A DNA stretch of 64,000 bases from Syngnathus acus. Lineage: Eukaryota > Chordata > Actinopteri > Syngnathiformes > Syngnathidae. This document shows, piece by piece, positions 25,270 through 38,297 of this stretch. A program made the position numbers and the translations under genes. Below the pieces are notes generated by a model that saw only the letters and a program-made list of their open reading frames with translations, was not told where the DNA came from and searched no databases. The stretch is from contig NC_051105.1 of the NCBI RefSeq assembly GCF_901709675.1, forward strand, positions 8,614,104 to 8,678,103. The letters run 5' to 3'. Every line of letters starts with the position of its first letter. Position 1 is the stretch's first letter.

Positions 25270-25850
25270 TTGATCAAAAAAGCATCAATGAAGTGAGGGA
25301 AAAGAACCCCCAATTAGATTTTGTTGCACATGAAATGGAATTACCCATTTGGCGAAATCGGGCATATTTGTAACTAGCTCTTGCGTGCTGTGAAAGCTTC
25401 ATGCTGTTCGGGTCAGGACTCACTGCTTGGTCTATAGATGTGCAATGTTGTCTCCTTGGTGTGTTTGATTGCGACTCAAGTTTTTCCTCACTTTCCCCCC
25501 CCCCCCCTCCTGTCTGAGACTTTCATTGGATTACCACCATGTGTACCCAGCAGCTGCTCCTTCTGCTCTCAGCAGGCCGTTGTCGTTAATTGAAGTGTAA
25601 TGCGCTCAACAGCAGGGAAGGTCAGGCGTAGCTCTCTGCTGATGCACCGCTCCTGTCACCATCTAAATACAACCCACCTAGAAGTAATAATTGCAGCAGA
25701 GGATTTTTACATTTTACCCAATCATATATTTCCCTCAAATGGTACTTCTTCAGCAAACATGCCACTTCTTCAAATCCAATTACCTGAACCCATTAAGCAT
25801 TTATGACTTTAAACATGCTTGGCTTTTCTTCCAATCGTAATTGCCCTGGC
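25270..25850 (+). repeat. Local duplication, copy A
   Basis: This segment matches 26860-27270 in order and orientation. Shared anchors are ATTAGATTTTGTTG (25313 here, 26901 there), GGAATTACCCATT..GGCGAA, CTCCTGTCTGAGA.TTTCATTG, ATTACCACCATGTG.ACCCAG (25530 and 27084) and ATCATATATTT. The offset between copies drifts from about 1588 to 1554 bp because of small indels. Copy A includes a C-run near 25495-25507 and about 100 bp around 25560-25660 that copy B lacks. It is non-coding. Confidence 0.75.
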
Positions 25851-26169
25851 GCAGCGCACACGTTTGAGAAGGTGATGCACGGTGAAAATTGTCTGTTTAA
25901 TTAGCCAAAATATCAACGTCATTGGTGTAAGTGTGCAAAATAATGAGACGTTTTATTGTGTTAATGGTGATCATGGGCGGTGGGTGTCGCGACATCAAGG
26001 TTGTCTAGTCTTTTGTCAGGGCCACGTTTCCGTGTTAATGAGAAAAATATATAAAAATATAAACCACAGTCGTGATGGGTTTCAGGACTTCCAATGACAC
26101 GATTCAAGTTGATGGGAAATTATTTTTTTGAAAGGAAACAGAAGAAACTGTCTCTTTGAAAGTTGTGCA

Positions 26170-26680
26170 AAATAGATGAGTCTTGAAGAGTTTGGGTGGG
26201 AGTTCCAAAAAGCAATGGAGAAGGCCTCTGAGTGATTTGTGCTTGGCTCTGATTGGAGGAGACGGGAATGGGACTGTGTTGATGGAGATACTCAGTCAGC
26301 TACTTTATGAAAAGGGCATTTTGGGTCAGGAGGAGGATTTTGAAATTGGTTCTTTCAGGGTATGAGGAGCCATGGATATGTATGCGGGTAAGTGTGGTCA
26401 GAGGAGGAGGGAGATAGGTGAAGGTAGGTAATGATTTTGAGAAAAAATAAAAAGCTGCCTTTGAGAGGTGTTTAACATGCTGGTCGAAAGAGAGGAAATT
26501 AGACTTGGATTTGTGAGGGGAAGGGAGGTGGGTCCAGCGTCCAGGGCCAAGCCGTGGTTGCTTTTGGTCCAATGAGGATGATTGCTGATTCGTCCCAATT
26601 GAGTTTGAGGAAATTGGTTTGAAGCCAGGATTTTCTTCCCAAGATGAAGTTTGACGGGGTTGAATGAGCAGCAGTGGCGA
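26170..26680 (-). mobile_element. L2-like LINE reverse-transcriptase fragment
   Basis: On the minus strand SWLQTNFLKLNWDESAIILI is visible, the SWMxxNFLKLNxxKxExLLI motif that follows the catalytic box in L2/Rex-type LINEs. Then, in other frames, come SFDQHVKHLSKAAFYFFSK and NFKILLLTQNALF, which correspond to later parts of the same domain. Frames are broken by indels. The fragment lies between the two copies of the local duplication at 25.3 and 26.9 kb. A second, smaller fragment is at 29860-29905. Confidence 0.75.
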
Positions 26681-26859
26681 CGGCTACGGTGGAGGATATT
26701 GCTGGTGGCGCAAAGGAAGTCGAGTCCATGACTGCTGGATGAAGATGAGGTTGACTTGAACGTAGACTCTGCCAGTGATTTTACGGAGCTGGCAGTTCTG
26801 GTGTGGGTTTGTGATTTTTTTAAAAGTGGCAAGGGAAACACAACAAGTGTCGAAAGTAA

Positions 26860-27270
26860 TTCAAAATAAGCAGATCAATTAAGTTAGAAAGGAGCCACAA
26901 ATTAGATTTTGTTGAAATATGGAATTGAATTACCCATTAGGCGAAGATCAATGATATTTACAAAAAGCCCCATGGTGTCGCGGTCACGGCGCTCACACAG
27001 AGTCAATATGTTGTGTGCATAGATGAGTTTGATTTTGGATCCAGTTTTTCTTCCCGTTTCCTCCTGTCTGAGAGTTTCATTGAATTACCACCATGTGGAC
27101 CCAGCAGATGTTAATCCGACTCTCAATCACCAGATATTGCAGAAAAATAGTTTAGCTAGTCATATATTTACTGCAATGATTTTTTTTAGCGTGCCTTCTG
27201 GTTTAATTTTATTCTGTGAATCCAAATAGACTGTATTAAAATCATCCATAACTCCAGCTTGGATTTTCTT
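26860..27270 (+). repeat. Local duplication, copy B
   Basis: This is the second copy of the segment at 25270-25850, in the same orientation. It preserves the anchors listed there with many substitutions and is shorter by about 150 bp. Divergence between copies is visibly greater than would be expected of a recent duplication. It is non-coding. Confidence 0.75.
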
Positions 27271-27278
27271 TAAGACTT

Positions 27279-27330
27279 AACTCATTCACTGCCAATGACG
27301 TATATTAGCGTCTTTTGGTTGCTATTCAAC
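27279..27330. repeat. Possible MITE end
   Basis: TAACTCATTCACTGCCAATG followed by ACGTATATTAGCGTC resembles the end of a dispersed fish repeat that begins with a near-identical phrase. No partner terminus was found downstream to 27560, so the extent is unknown. Confidence 0.3.
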
Positions 27331-28914
27331 TGAGGGGTGGAGAAATTATGATTGTTGGCTAATGTAGCAAAATGCATGATTAGATCAGTTTGTCAGGGTT
27401 TGTTCAAAGTCAGAAATGTTCGCGAAATGTTGGTTCAACAGGGATTTTTTTTCTTAATGGAAAGAAATGTTGAAAATGTCCAAAATTCCATCGCGACAAA
27501 AATCGACAAAATTGTAACTTAGACGATGCATTAGCAATATTGGAAAGTTCTAGTAAATGATTAGTGCTCACACAATACAAATTCACTGACTTGACTCCTT
27601 ATCCAAGTTCGGGTCAGTGCTGTCAATTTTTGGAGTTGAAGAATCATCAACATTCATGTCGCTCCCTTTTTTGCAGCTGTTATTTCGCGAGCGAATTCAT
27701 TTTGTCTCTTTGCCAAAGCAAACCACGAGGACTTGCTCTCGTGAAATGTAGCTGGGGCTGCACTGTAAAACACATCTTGTGAAATATTTATGTTGTGCCG
27801 GCTGCACTGGTTGAAGTTAAATGAGATTGTGTAGATGGAGATGGTGAATGTATGTGTTTTATTTTCCAGACTTGACTTATGTCGTTCCGTTGAATCTCCA
27901 GCCTGTTGAATGATGGAACATTTAGTGACATGCTCAATAAACACATCTAGTTGCCTTATTTTTTCATTTATTTTTATTTTTTCCACACTGACCTTTAACT
28001 CTCAACAAACACAATCAACCTTGATGACCGCATTTGCTTCAGAAAACAATATCGTCTGATTTAATTTCTTTGTTGTCGCTAGTCTTTGAGGTAGACCTTC
28101 AGCTAGAGTCTAGCTGCTAGACCAACAGTGATTAAATAACATTTCCCAATTCAAAATTGAAAAAGTAATTTCTTAACTACAGAAACCTCAATCATTTTAG
28201 TGTGTCTTTTTATGTTTTAAGGCAAACGCAGTATCTTGAATATTGGGTATAAATAGATAAGACATGATACATTTCAATTTAATCATCTGTCTGAAATGTC
28301 TATTTTGTTTGTCCTTGGGATAAAAAGACAGTATTCTTGTCTGGTGCAGACTGATGGCAGAAAGCTCATACAAATGAGGTACAAATCCTCTTGCCTGCTC
28401 ATGTGGGTGAGGGTGGGGGGGATTGCAATGAGATTGTACAGAGAAAATGTTTCTTTTGTAGAAGACGCAGTTGAAAGTTATGTAAAAATGAATAAATCTC
28501 CTCGAAATATTATCTGGCTTAGTTATGTTGAATGACTGTTGAAATTTAAATCGACCAGTTTTTGATCTGTGTTGGATCAAATAATTCTACTGCACTATGG
28601 ATTTGTTTCCCCCTTTTTATTTTTTGCTGTCAGAGTTGTTAATTTGTTTTCAAGACACAATTGCAGATACAAATTGTTAGATGTAAAAATGACAGAAATG
28701 ATCAAAATCTACATTAATCCTATTTGTAGCAGTTTTAAATCCATCAGGGCGGTATCAATCAATATTGAATAAAGTCAACATTGGCTTTTTCCAATTCAAA
28801 TAAATGCCTGTATCGAGTCTACCAAATGCAAACACCCGTTTCAAAATAGTCATTTGTGTCAGATTTCTCCAATTAATATATGTGCAGAATTAATTATAAC
28901 TTGACAACACCATC
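27331..28914. other. Non-coding sequence, no gene seen
   Basis: No exon or named repeat was recognised. Opposing frames at 28197-28580 (-) and 28296-28535 (+) overlap each other and neither shows a domain. Confidence 0.5.
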
Positions 28915-29178
28915 CCTCGGCGGTTAGCACTTCTTCCAAAACTTCTCTGTGAAGTTTGCATGCTCTTTATATGCTTGCGTGTGTTTTACTTCAGGTACTT
29001 TGGCTTTCTCCCACATTTCAAAAATATGCATGCCGTGTTAATTGAAGGGTTTAAATTTGTCATTGGTGTGAACGTGTAGTTTGTAGATGCGCACTGGCTG
29101 GTGAGCAATCCAAAGTTGGCTAACTCCAGCTGAACCTCGACCCAAATGAGAACAAACGCTGTAGAAAGTGCATGACTT
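28915..29178 (+). repeat. SINE-like dispersed repeat, long degenerate copy
   Basis: It follows the same consensus as 21695-21903 but includes more of the 5' part. CGGCGGTTAGCACTTC corresponds to the tRNA-like head, followed by GAAGTTTGCATGCTC, TTTCTCCCACATTTCAAAAA, GTTAATTGAAGG, GGTGTGAACGTG and GAGAACAAACGCTGTAGAAA. It is heavily mutated. Confidence 0.6.
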
Positions 29179-29859
29179 CATAGTTTATAAGTAATTTATG
29201 TAACCACCATTATTAAAGTAATCTTATTTATGTCAACAGTGTGCCCTCAAATCAGTATTAACACAAAGAGGACCATTGAATAGTGATTCGTCAGCAGGCT
29301 GGAGTGTTCTACTCCTTATCAGTTTCGTTCTTAGAATTGAACCGCTTTTAATGACTTTAGAATGAACTTCATCCTTTTAATTTCTTCTTAAATCGAGGCT
29401 TTAGACGAAAGGAGAAAAAGATTGTTGTGTGCACTGAAGGGTAACCAGCTGAAATGAACCGGTGCTGAGGAACTTTTTAATAAAGCGCTTACACACCCAA
29501 AAGTAGAATAAGTCACTTTGAAATTACAAAATATGATTCTACTGCAATCAACTTTGCAGGAGAAAAAAAACGAGAGCAATACCATATTGAAGAAGCTTTA
29601 AACCCCATCGGGTAACTACAGTAATATTTATTACATGAGGTTTACTCGTGTATCATCCACTCACCTATACTAAGGCTGCCCTGAAATAAATTGGACGGTC
29701 TGTCATTTCTTGAGTAAGGAGGTCAGAACCATATAATAACAATCATTGAGAGTCGGTCAGGTGGTGAGCACAAACCCACCCGTTCAGTCTATCATCTGTC
29801 ATATGGAAGCATGAAGACGAAAGAGCAGCGACTCTTGCTGCGCTCATTAAAGGGTCATT

Positions 29860-29905
29860 GAGTTTCAGGAAATTGGTTCGAAGCCAGGATTTTCTTCGTG
29901 AGATT
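29860..29905 (-). mobile_element. Short L2-like LINE fragment
   Basis: Minus-strand translation gives SRRKSWLRTNFLKLN, the same motif as in the larger L2-like fragment at 26170-26680. At nucleotide level GGAAATTGGTT.GAAGCCAGGATTTTCTTC is shared between them. The similarity ends abruptly on both sides. Confidence 0.55.
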
Positions 29906-32900
29906 TTTTTTTTGTAGAGACAAAGTCGAATCTTTTCGATTGAAGAATCCCCTTCAGTGAAACATGCTGGACTCAATTTTGCTTTTGATGGCAGAAGGGT
30001 ATGCAAGGTCGATAGGAATGGAAAATGACGGGGACAAGAAAAATAAACTTGGATTCAATTTTGGAAGGAATTGTAGCATTTGGAATGAAAATGGAAAATA
30101 TAATTGAGAAAAAATGTCCTCTTATTGCATCCATACAGTTCAGTGGTAGTCGTTCCAGTTTATATTCTGACAAAGCATGTCTTGACCGAGAACTCTTTCA
30201 AATTGACTTTTTGAGATATAGGGTAAAACTATTTTTCACCATTTCAGTAGTCGCGTTTTTTTGGGGATGGGGTTAGAAAAGAAAAGCCAAAGTAGATACT
30301 TGGGCTTTCCTCAACACTTTATTTACATTGTGTAAGCCCTGAGCAAAATTTTCCATCCGTGACTATGTGGTAACTTAGTACATTTTGTGCAGAAAGTTAG
30401 CCTACAACTAAGAAAAGGCATCATCCCTGGGCCAAAGAGCTTTGTGAATTGAAATTACCAAGAGTTCTGTCTTTTGTGTAAAATGAGAAACAGGGGTCAT
30501 TTTACACACACACACAGTGATGACCCTGAGAATGTTGTTGAAGTTAAATAAATAAGTGATGGATGTAAATATAATTTTTGACACTGCCTCAACGTGCCAT
30601 CATCATCGTCCCAAATAATCCGCACTTTTATTCTTTTAAAGCTTGCAATTAGTGGCGACACTTCTCATCAAACTTTGACATTATGCACAAGGCCCTGAAT
30701 TGTAGCTCCCAAAATAGTGTCTTCATAACAAGCTGAAGCAGGCACTTTGTTTCTGTGCGTGTCTGTCTTGCAGCACTTGAGATAAAACATCTCAGAGTGA
30801 GTGACGAAATGCATTCAATCATCTTCTTTTCGAGCTAATCAGCATCCACCATTGTGTGTCAGTTATCTGACTGTTGCGCTGCTTTGTTTGCAAAACACCT
30901 CACTGCCTCTCAGGTGCATGTCAGACATTATTTGTAAATACCACAAATTGACATCACCAATTAATTTGCCTTGATGGATTAAATTTAGACAGGGTTTGCT
31001 TCCAATTAATTCATGCATACAAAGTGAAGCAAGTATAAAGTAAAATATTAGGACCAAGACGGCACTATTCCTTTCCCATCCTTGCAAACCGAACTGGATC
31101 AATATAAGGTAAGGGTTTAATCCCTAGAACACCCTTTAATCAATAAACTAAGTCACCCGTTAAAGTGGCTTTTCTCAAAATGGAAGCATCATTTCCAGTA
31201 ACAAATGCTGAACAAGCCTCCTCTTGTCGTCCCGCCTCTGCTTTCCATTCACTCCGATAATCCAAGTGTCCACAAATCGAGCATTACGCCCTGTCTGGCT
31301 GCTTCTCACAATTGTACTCGGCCCTTAAATCAGCCTAAATGCGCAGGTTTGATTGCACCTTTAAAAATATGAAGAGTGAGACATCCGGGTCTGACTGCGT
31401 GTGCTAGTCGATTCTTTAGCACTCTGCAATAATGGTCCAACCTTGAGGTCAATCAATTGGCAATTGTGGCTTTCGGAAACAACAGGAATGCCTCGCTGCA
31501 ATCAACAGGTGGCGGTTTTATCTGCAGCCCCTCAAGAGTGTGAAAATATTTTAAATGAGGCCAGTAGCATGGTGGCAAAATATTCCACTCCATCCTAGAA
31601 TACAGCAAAAGCACAAGTGTTATGCACGCCCATCTGAACTAGCAGCCGCTAACGCTAGCTGGTGATAGCCCTGAGAGCGAACTATACTATCTATGACACA
31701 CACCCTCTGCTCTCTCACCTCATCCAATCACCATTTCCTAGACTGATAATGTCACAAACACATATTTTAGCACGCAAATAAGCACAACCATGTATTGTAA
31801 CTGTCTCATTGTTTGGAGCCTGAAGATAGCACAGCTTGAGATAGAAATTATTAGCGCTGTTGGCAGTGTTGATGGTTTGGGAAAGGTCAATGAACAGCGA
31901 ACAGAATGTTCTGACATTTGAAACTGAGAGAATGGCAAAGATAATAATTAGGTTTTGTGATTAATGTAAATTCTAGAATCATGACTTGATGGAAAACAAA
32001 TGACCAAACTTGGGTATTTACTCTTTCATGTTTTCCAATATACCATACAGTATATTCAATACAGTCTGATGCCATTTCAAAATTGAATTACCACCCAATT
32101 GTGGTCAGATCTTGATTCAAAATAAATTGTATTGAAAAAAGATATTACTACTTTGGTGCGCTTGTGGCCTTTCCAAAAATTGTCTATCCCTATCTGTCCA
32201 GTTTAAATAGTATTTATGCTTCTTACGTCACAGGTAAGCAAGAGCCTTCATACTATTCTTTTTGTTGAAGTTTTTGGTTTATATTTTTGGGGAAGTTTCA
32301 TATTTTGACAACCATGTTGACGCAAACCTGAAAAACACTGTAATTTCTACCACAAGCATCTGCTAGATTCACTCCGTGCCAGTCAAGCACAGGCCAATTG
32401 TGCACAGCATACTAAGCGGGGAATGATCCATCACAACCACACAACTACGGTTTACTCTGAGGGCTGACATTTGAACTTAAGTTACAATTTAAATATTGTA
32501 ACTTATTGTAAACAAAACATATTGTAGAGAATGTTGATTTTTACCGAAACAAAAATGGCTGTTGCGCCGTTGTGGGTGTCAACACAGCAGACTTGATATG
32601 CCCGTTACAATATAATAATTTCTCACTGATTCGCTGATTCAGAGAGTTATTAATGATTGAAATATATTTTTTAGGACATATTCATTGCTTATCGTAAGAG
32701 GCAGGCTCACATTCTCTCTTTTGTCCGTCATCGGGTAACTGATCTTCCGCTGACACACGTCGCCAATTTCTTGGGACTAGACTAGAAATCCACATGACTC
32801 TCAGTACATTAAAGCCCCTTTCTAGAGCAACATACGGAGTCCAGGTGTCTGTGCGACTACTGACCCATGTTATCAGCCTGCCTCAGCTACCCGACTCTCT

Positions 32901-34705
32901 CAAAATTAATCCTGACGCCGTCACGCCACCCCCTTGTTCGCCGTGACGGCGGCCTCCCAGTGCAACAATTCCCTCTGGGTCCTTCATAGTCACGACTCAG
33001 ATACGCTCACCTGCATATCCTGGTCCCACAAGACGTTGCTTTCAATTGAAAAAATGACGGCGTGACCAGGATTATAGCCAGTTCTGCATTAATTACACTT
33101 TTTTTTTTTGTTGAATGAAGGGAGGTTGTGAGGTCAGGCGGGCGGAACAGCCACACACAACAAATCCGATTATCCAGGAATGGTTTGTTTCTCTTTCAGG
33201 CTCTCTATTCCTCTCTTTTTTTCTTCTTTTTTTTTGTGGACTCATTTCAGAGGCATTTGATTTTGTCCGTTTGTGCTATTGTTGTCACATTCTGCCCTAA
33301 CTTCTCACCAAGGTCCACAGCAGTGCTTTCCTCCTCCTCCATCTCTTGTGATGATTAATTTCCTGAAACACAACCAATTAGCATTCCGGAAAAGGTAGAT
33401 AAGAAATGTCCTTTCACCTCCAGCAACCCCGGTATCGTCTATGTTTTTCCTCAGAGACTTATCTCGTTCTTATCGGATATGTTTACACCAGTGAAGCTCA
33501 TCATTTTGCAGCTTTTGTGTTTGTGTTTGCGCTGCATCAATTTTACATTTTCAGTGAGACCTCATTTCATGTTTCGGATGAAATATTTATTGCGTGAGAC
33601 TAGGATCCAGTTGGATAAGGTTTATAATACAGGACTACAATGAGGCCTTTCCGTAATCTCAAACACAGCTATTTTTTGTTGAAAAAGGAAAAAAAAGAGT
33701 AAATATTGCTTAAAAATAGAAATATGATAAGTATATTTGTTGATGAATAGTGTTGATGCATGGGGCAATTATTGAGGGAGAAAGAAGACTGCTGAGCTGA
33801 GGGCCTTGGTAGAACATATTAGTTCAGACTTTGCTGAAGTAAAGATTTTCCAATCATATCTAATTTTATTTCTCTAATTCAATTAACTCTGTGGAGTACA
33901 CATACATTTGCCTATTTTTCCAAATGAAGTCAGTCTCATCACACTTTATAATTAATCAATGTAATTCAGCAATCCTCTGAAGATGTCCTTTCCTGTCTGC
34001 TGGATAAGCTTCCAACCCAAGTCAATCTAAAAATAAAGAGAGACAACAAGAAAGTTAATAGCTGGGCTGTGTTTCATCAGTACTGCCTTGGGACCATATT
34101 TTTACGAAATAAACATCTTGCATCTTATCTTGAGGAACACTTGAAAGAAGCCTATGCAACAAACATGGAGCACTTTTATGTAATTATATTCAATCAAGCG
34201 TAGACAGTTTATCATACTTCTGAGCAATCATGCATCTTATTTTCTTTGCAATCATTTGACTCTCTGTTGTTAGATTGTACCAGGAAGTTTGTTTTTCTCT
34301 GAGATTTTCCGAAACTTGTGTGGTGATATTATTTGGTCATAGTGTCGTACCAGGCTTGAGGCCGTGAAGTCGAAACTAAGTAAAAAAATGTGCTCATGCT
34401 CTGGTCAGTACTTTGACCCCGTGAACTTGCCTATCTAGCCACACCACGGCAAAGCGAGGCAACCAAAGTACTTCCATGCCACAAGGATAAACAAGTGGCT
34501 GATTGAGTTCACAACCCTTGCCTCAAGAGCAGTTGTCCTGTCTGTTTGCTTGCAGTGCAGAGATAGGACTCTCCAAAATATTAAAGTTATCCAAAATTGT
34601 AGTTTCTGAGAGAAATGTGGTGAATGTCAGTGCTTGACAATTGAGGGTGAAAATGTTCTCCTGGGGGCAGAATGACCTGCAGTGAACTCATCAATTGCAT
34701 CTTTA
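29906..34705. other. Non-coding sequence, no gene seen
   Basis: About 4.8 kb without a recognisable exon. A GC-rich inverted repeat at 32916-32951 (CGCCGTCACG and CGTGACGGCG, 16-base loop) and a T-run at about 33101-33110 are the only structures noted. Confidence 0.5.
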
Positions 34706-34784
34706 TTATATTATATTATATTATATTATATTATATTATATTATATTATATTATATTATATTATATTATATTATATTATATTAT
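34706..34784. repeat. TTATA microsatellite
   Basis: About 15 to 16 uninterrupted copies of the pentamer TTATA run through this interval without a visible substitution, which suggests a young, length-variable locus. It is pure A/T. Confidence 0.97.
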
Positions 34785-37700
34785 TAATTCCTATGCAGCT
34801 AGCAACCCGAATTTTATTGATGTGAGGCAGCAGTGCTAAACAATACCAATAATCAAGTCTAGACGAGACGATTGCAGTGTTAATAAAGGTCTGTCTAATT
34901 AATGTGACGAAGCAGCACCTTTGTGGCATTTGTGGTTTATTTATTGTGTTTTCAGAAGAGACTTGTTCTTACAGAGCCAAGCTTATTGAAGCCTGAGTGG
35001 AAAAGCAAAATAAAGCATCAAAACGCCAGGGGAAATAAAGGTGAGGTGACTGGGATCTTGGGGCTTTCAGGAGCATGGCCGGGAAGATCAACGGAAGAGT
35101 GAAACTTGTCAGCTGGGCCAAAAAAGAAGCTAATGGGACTGTGTGGGGAACAAGGGGAGTAGTTGTTGATAAAAAAAGAATTGTGCTTGTTTCAAGCATG
35201 ATTCGGAGTAGTACAGCAACAAACAAACAGCAAAAAAAAAGCAAAAAGACATCGCAACGCGCCATAGCACCCCCCCCCCCCCCATAGGGTGTTAAGTAAA
35301 CAGATTAAATGTGAGGCCAGGGGTGGTGGTTTGCAGTTTCTGACAGCACGCTGTATTTTCCGCCGTTCTTTCCGCCTTGCTTAATGAGTCACTTAGAAAC
35401 ATATTGCATCTGTGTGGGGCTGCAAAGATTTGGTGTGTGCTTATATGACTTGCTGGCTATTTGATTGGTGGGGCAAACGTTGATAGCAGCTACATTGGAT
35501 TGATGATGCAACTAAAATAGATCAGGCAAAAACCTGGATGACAACAAACAGAATGTGGTTTATTGTAACAGTAAAACTACTCTGACCGGTACTAGTTATT
35601 CCCAAAGTTACTTATGAGTAAATCTAGCTCGTTACTACCCACTTCTGACAAGGTAAGAGGGAGAAGAAAATCATTTTTTACATGTGCTATAAACAAATGC
35701 CTCATACTGATTAATACAACTGTATGAAGTAACACAGGAATGGTACAATATCTATTTCCATGGCAACATACACTGTGCTGTATGTATGACTGAAAAACTA
35801 TTTTGGCTCTAATGTACACAAATGCATTCTATTTTTCAGTTTTTGCCTAACAGCTACACATCAAAAGAATATTTAGGTCATTTTTGTGTGAACTGACGAT
35901 TAGTTCTTACGTCAGATCTTTCATCTATCTGTATTCTGTGTCTTCCCAACCTTCAGACTCGTAGCTGACTCCAGTACCAGGCTCAGCAGGTGTCCCCTCG
36001 ACATATCCGACGCCAGGGGCTTAATAGTACAAGGTGCAGCCGGAGGTGTGACACTGTCCCAGCTCGCGACACATTGATTCGCACAGGATTAAGCCACTGG
36101 ATGGTGCTTGAGGTGGAGGACCTGATACATCTGATTTACCCCGCCTGTCAGACTTAACGTCTTTGGAGGCCTCGTCTGCCTTGCTAGTAAAGCCACAGAA
36201 GGGCTGCTCCCTAACTGAACTGACAACATTGCCCATAGGGATGACTGGAAATCATCTTGATCAGGTATAATGTTTATTTGCAAAAATTTCCAGTGTGTAT
36301 AGAAAATATTAGTTGTTTATGCTTCATATCCCAATTGAGCTACTTGGGGGTGGGGCTCAATAAAATAGTTTATTCATTCAGCCGTTGAGCCACATTTTGC
36401 AGTAGTACAATGTAAACAAGAAATTGAATTAGCGTTGAAGTTAAAGGTAAAATTGTTAGAAATGCATGCTTGTGCTTGTTTGGTTGGTTGTTTTTTTTTG
36501 GTCCGATTTGATTAGAACATCTTGGCAGACTTAAAAGAGCGGTTGATTCCCTTTTGCTCAATAACAACCGACTCGATATCCTTTTGCCGTCTCGAGAGAA
36601 GAAAATGAAGTAAGACGAGAAAAGAAAAAAAAGATCAGGAGAGTTTGAGGGGATTGCTCATAGCTTCCACAAGCACAATCTCAGGTTCCTATCTAAAATT
36701 GTCTTTAAAGGAAACACATCAAACAAGTCACGTTTGGTAGGAATTTTTCTTTTAATAACTTTAATCCAAGCGCAGCAACTTTATGGGTATAATTGGCTCG
36801 ATTTGAATCACCCAGACGTATCCGAACAAGACTTATTCGTGTTTGCATATGAAAGGGGCGGGTTCAATCATAATCTTTTAAACATTGAATCGGAGCGCCG
36901 TATTTTCCATTCCATTTGGATCTGTCGAGATCATTTCTTCAAATTGTGAAAGCCAGAAATGTCCCTTGGGTTAACTGGGTGATGGCGCTAAATCCTTCCT
37001 TATCAAATTAGCCATTCATTTTAATAGATGGAATCAAACATCCATTACCCAGACCACCTGTGAGGGAAAATCCGGTCGAGCGTTCCTCATCCGTGAAAGA
37101 TGTGTACGGCAAATCCGGCGAATGAGCCGCAGACAAGATAGGCGGGTAGATTGCCTTCCATCAGATCACGCCGTATCTAACAGGAGGCACTGCGGCATCT
37201 GAGCCACACTGCTCTATATGCCAGGTTTTCTGGAGCTACTGAGCACTTGGCACACTTCCATTGACCCAGATATTTAGCAGTTAGGAGATTTTCTTTTCAC
37301 AGATTTTCACGATAGCCAGACGGCTGCAGCTCAAGCTTGAACTGTATAAATGCTTTAAACTCTGAAAAGCAACATTTTGAGTTATCCTGTCAACTGTGGT
37401 TACCTCAAACAGAAATATAGAAATACCGACCGGGTCGAGATTTCCTGGTTTTGGTGCAATTTGTCAATCTAAAGCCAACCTACGCAGAAAATATATTTCC
37501 TTGCCATCAGCATAAAAACACAACTAATTAAAAAAAAATACCCTCTTTACCATAAATTCAAAATACTGAATTGCTTAACTTGTAACACTAGAAAATTAGA
37601 TAAATAAACATCCCAATGCTTTGTTTACATCCACCTTGGAGGCCAGTGAGCCTTCCAACCGCACGTCACGTCAAATTCAAAGAAAAATTGAACAGTCAAG

Positions 37701-38297
37701 TTGGCATTTGGAAACTCTTATCCGGGCAACACAACTTAAACAACCATCTAATTTTGCTTACCAGAGTCAAATTAAGCATATATTTATTTAGACACCTTAC
37801 ACGTGTGTCCATTATAAGGAATAAATTCTCAACTGGTATGACTTTTTATTTTTTTTGGGGTCATGCGGATTAAATTCTGTTGTCATATCTGTCGGTGGAG
37901 CACAATTGAAGGCCTGTGAATCCACTACTAATCCCTCTTAACACTATTAGGACCAAAATCCATGTAGCTACCGGTAGTAGCCGAGAATCATAAATAAGCC
38001 CCAATAAAAAAGCCACACATCCTTCCTATTACGCCATGATTTAAGTCTCCTCAACACTTCCACTTGTATTGTACGTTAGGAGGAGGCCTTGACTAATTAT
38101 TTATGGTCGTTTTTAACAAAGGAAGGGCAGGCAATATGTCAAAGCAGCATGTGAGGATTCATGAATCAACATTGTGTTGAAAGTTAAGGGAGACAGATTT
38201 TTTTTTTTTTTTGAAGGCTCACAATGTGGATCTCCTTCTGTTAGACCTTGTTTACTTTTAAGAGAGTTTCTGATGACTTTTCCATCTTTCCCCCCAG
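34785..38297. other. Non-coding sequence upstream of the start exon
   Basis: A C-run lies at about 35270-35283. A somewhat GC-richer block at 36020-36240 carries a 71-codon minus-strand frame beginning MGNVVSS that was not recognised. The polypyrimidine tract and CCCCCCAG acceptor of the thsd7b start exon lie at the right end. Confidence 0.5.

Larger units (their letters stand above)
11843..38297 (+). other. Putative first intron of thsd7b (26 kb) with many repeats
   Basis: If the candidate exon at 11788-11842 is real, this is the intron between it and the start-codon exon; otherwise it is upstream flanking DNA. It contains no convincing coding exon on either strand. Its recognisable contents are listed separately: a MITE, RTE, Tc1 and L2 remnants, SINE-like repeats, a local duplication and a microsatellite. 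Low-complexity tracts include a T-run at 12796-12814, a G-run near 18003-18015, a C-run near 25495-25507 and a C-run at about 35270-35283. The stretches 12000-15600, 19250-21690, 21904-25270, 29906-34700 and 34785-38290 show nothing further that can be named. Confidence 0.35.
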
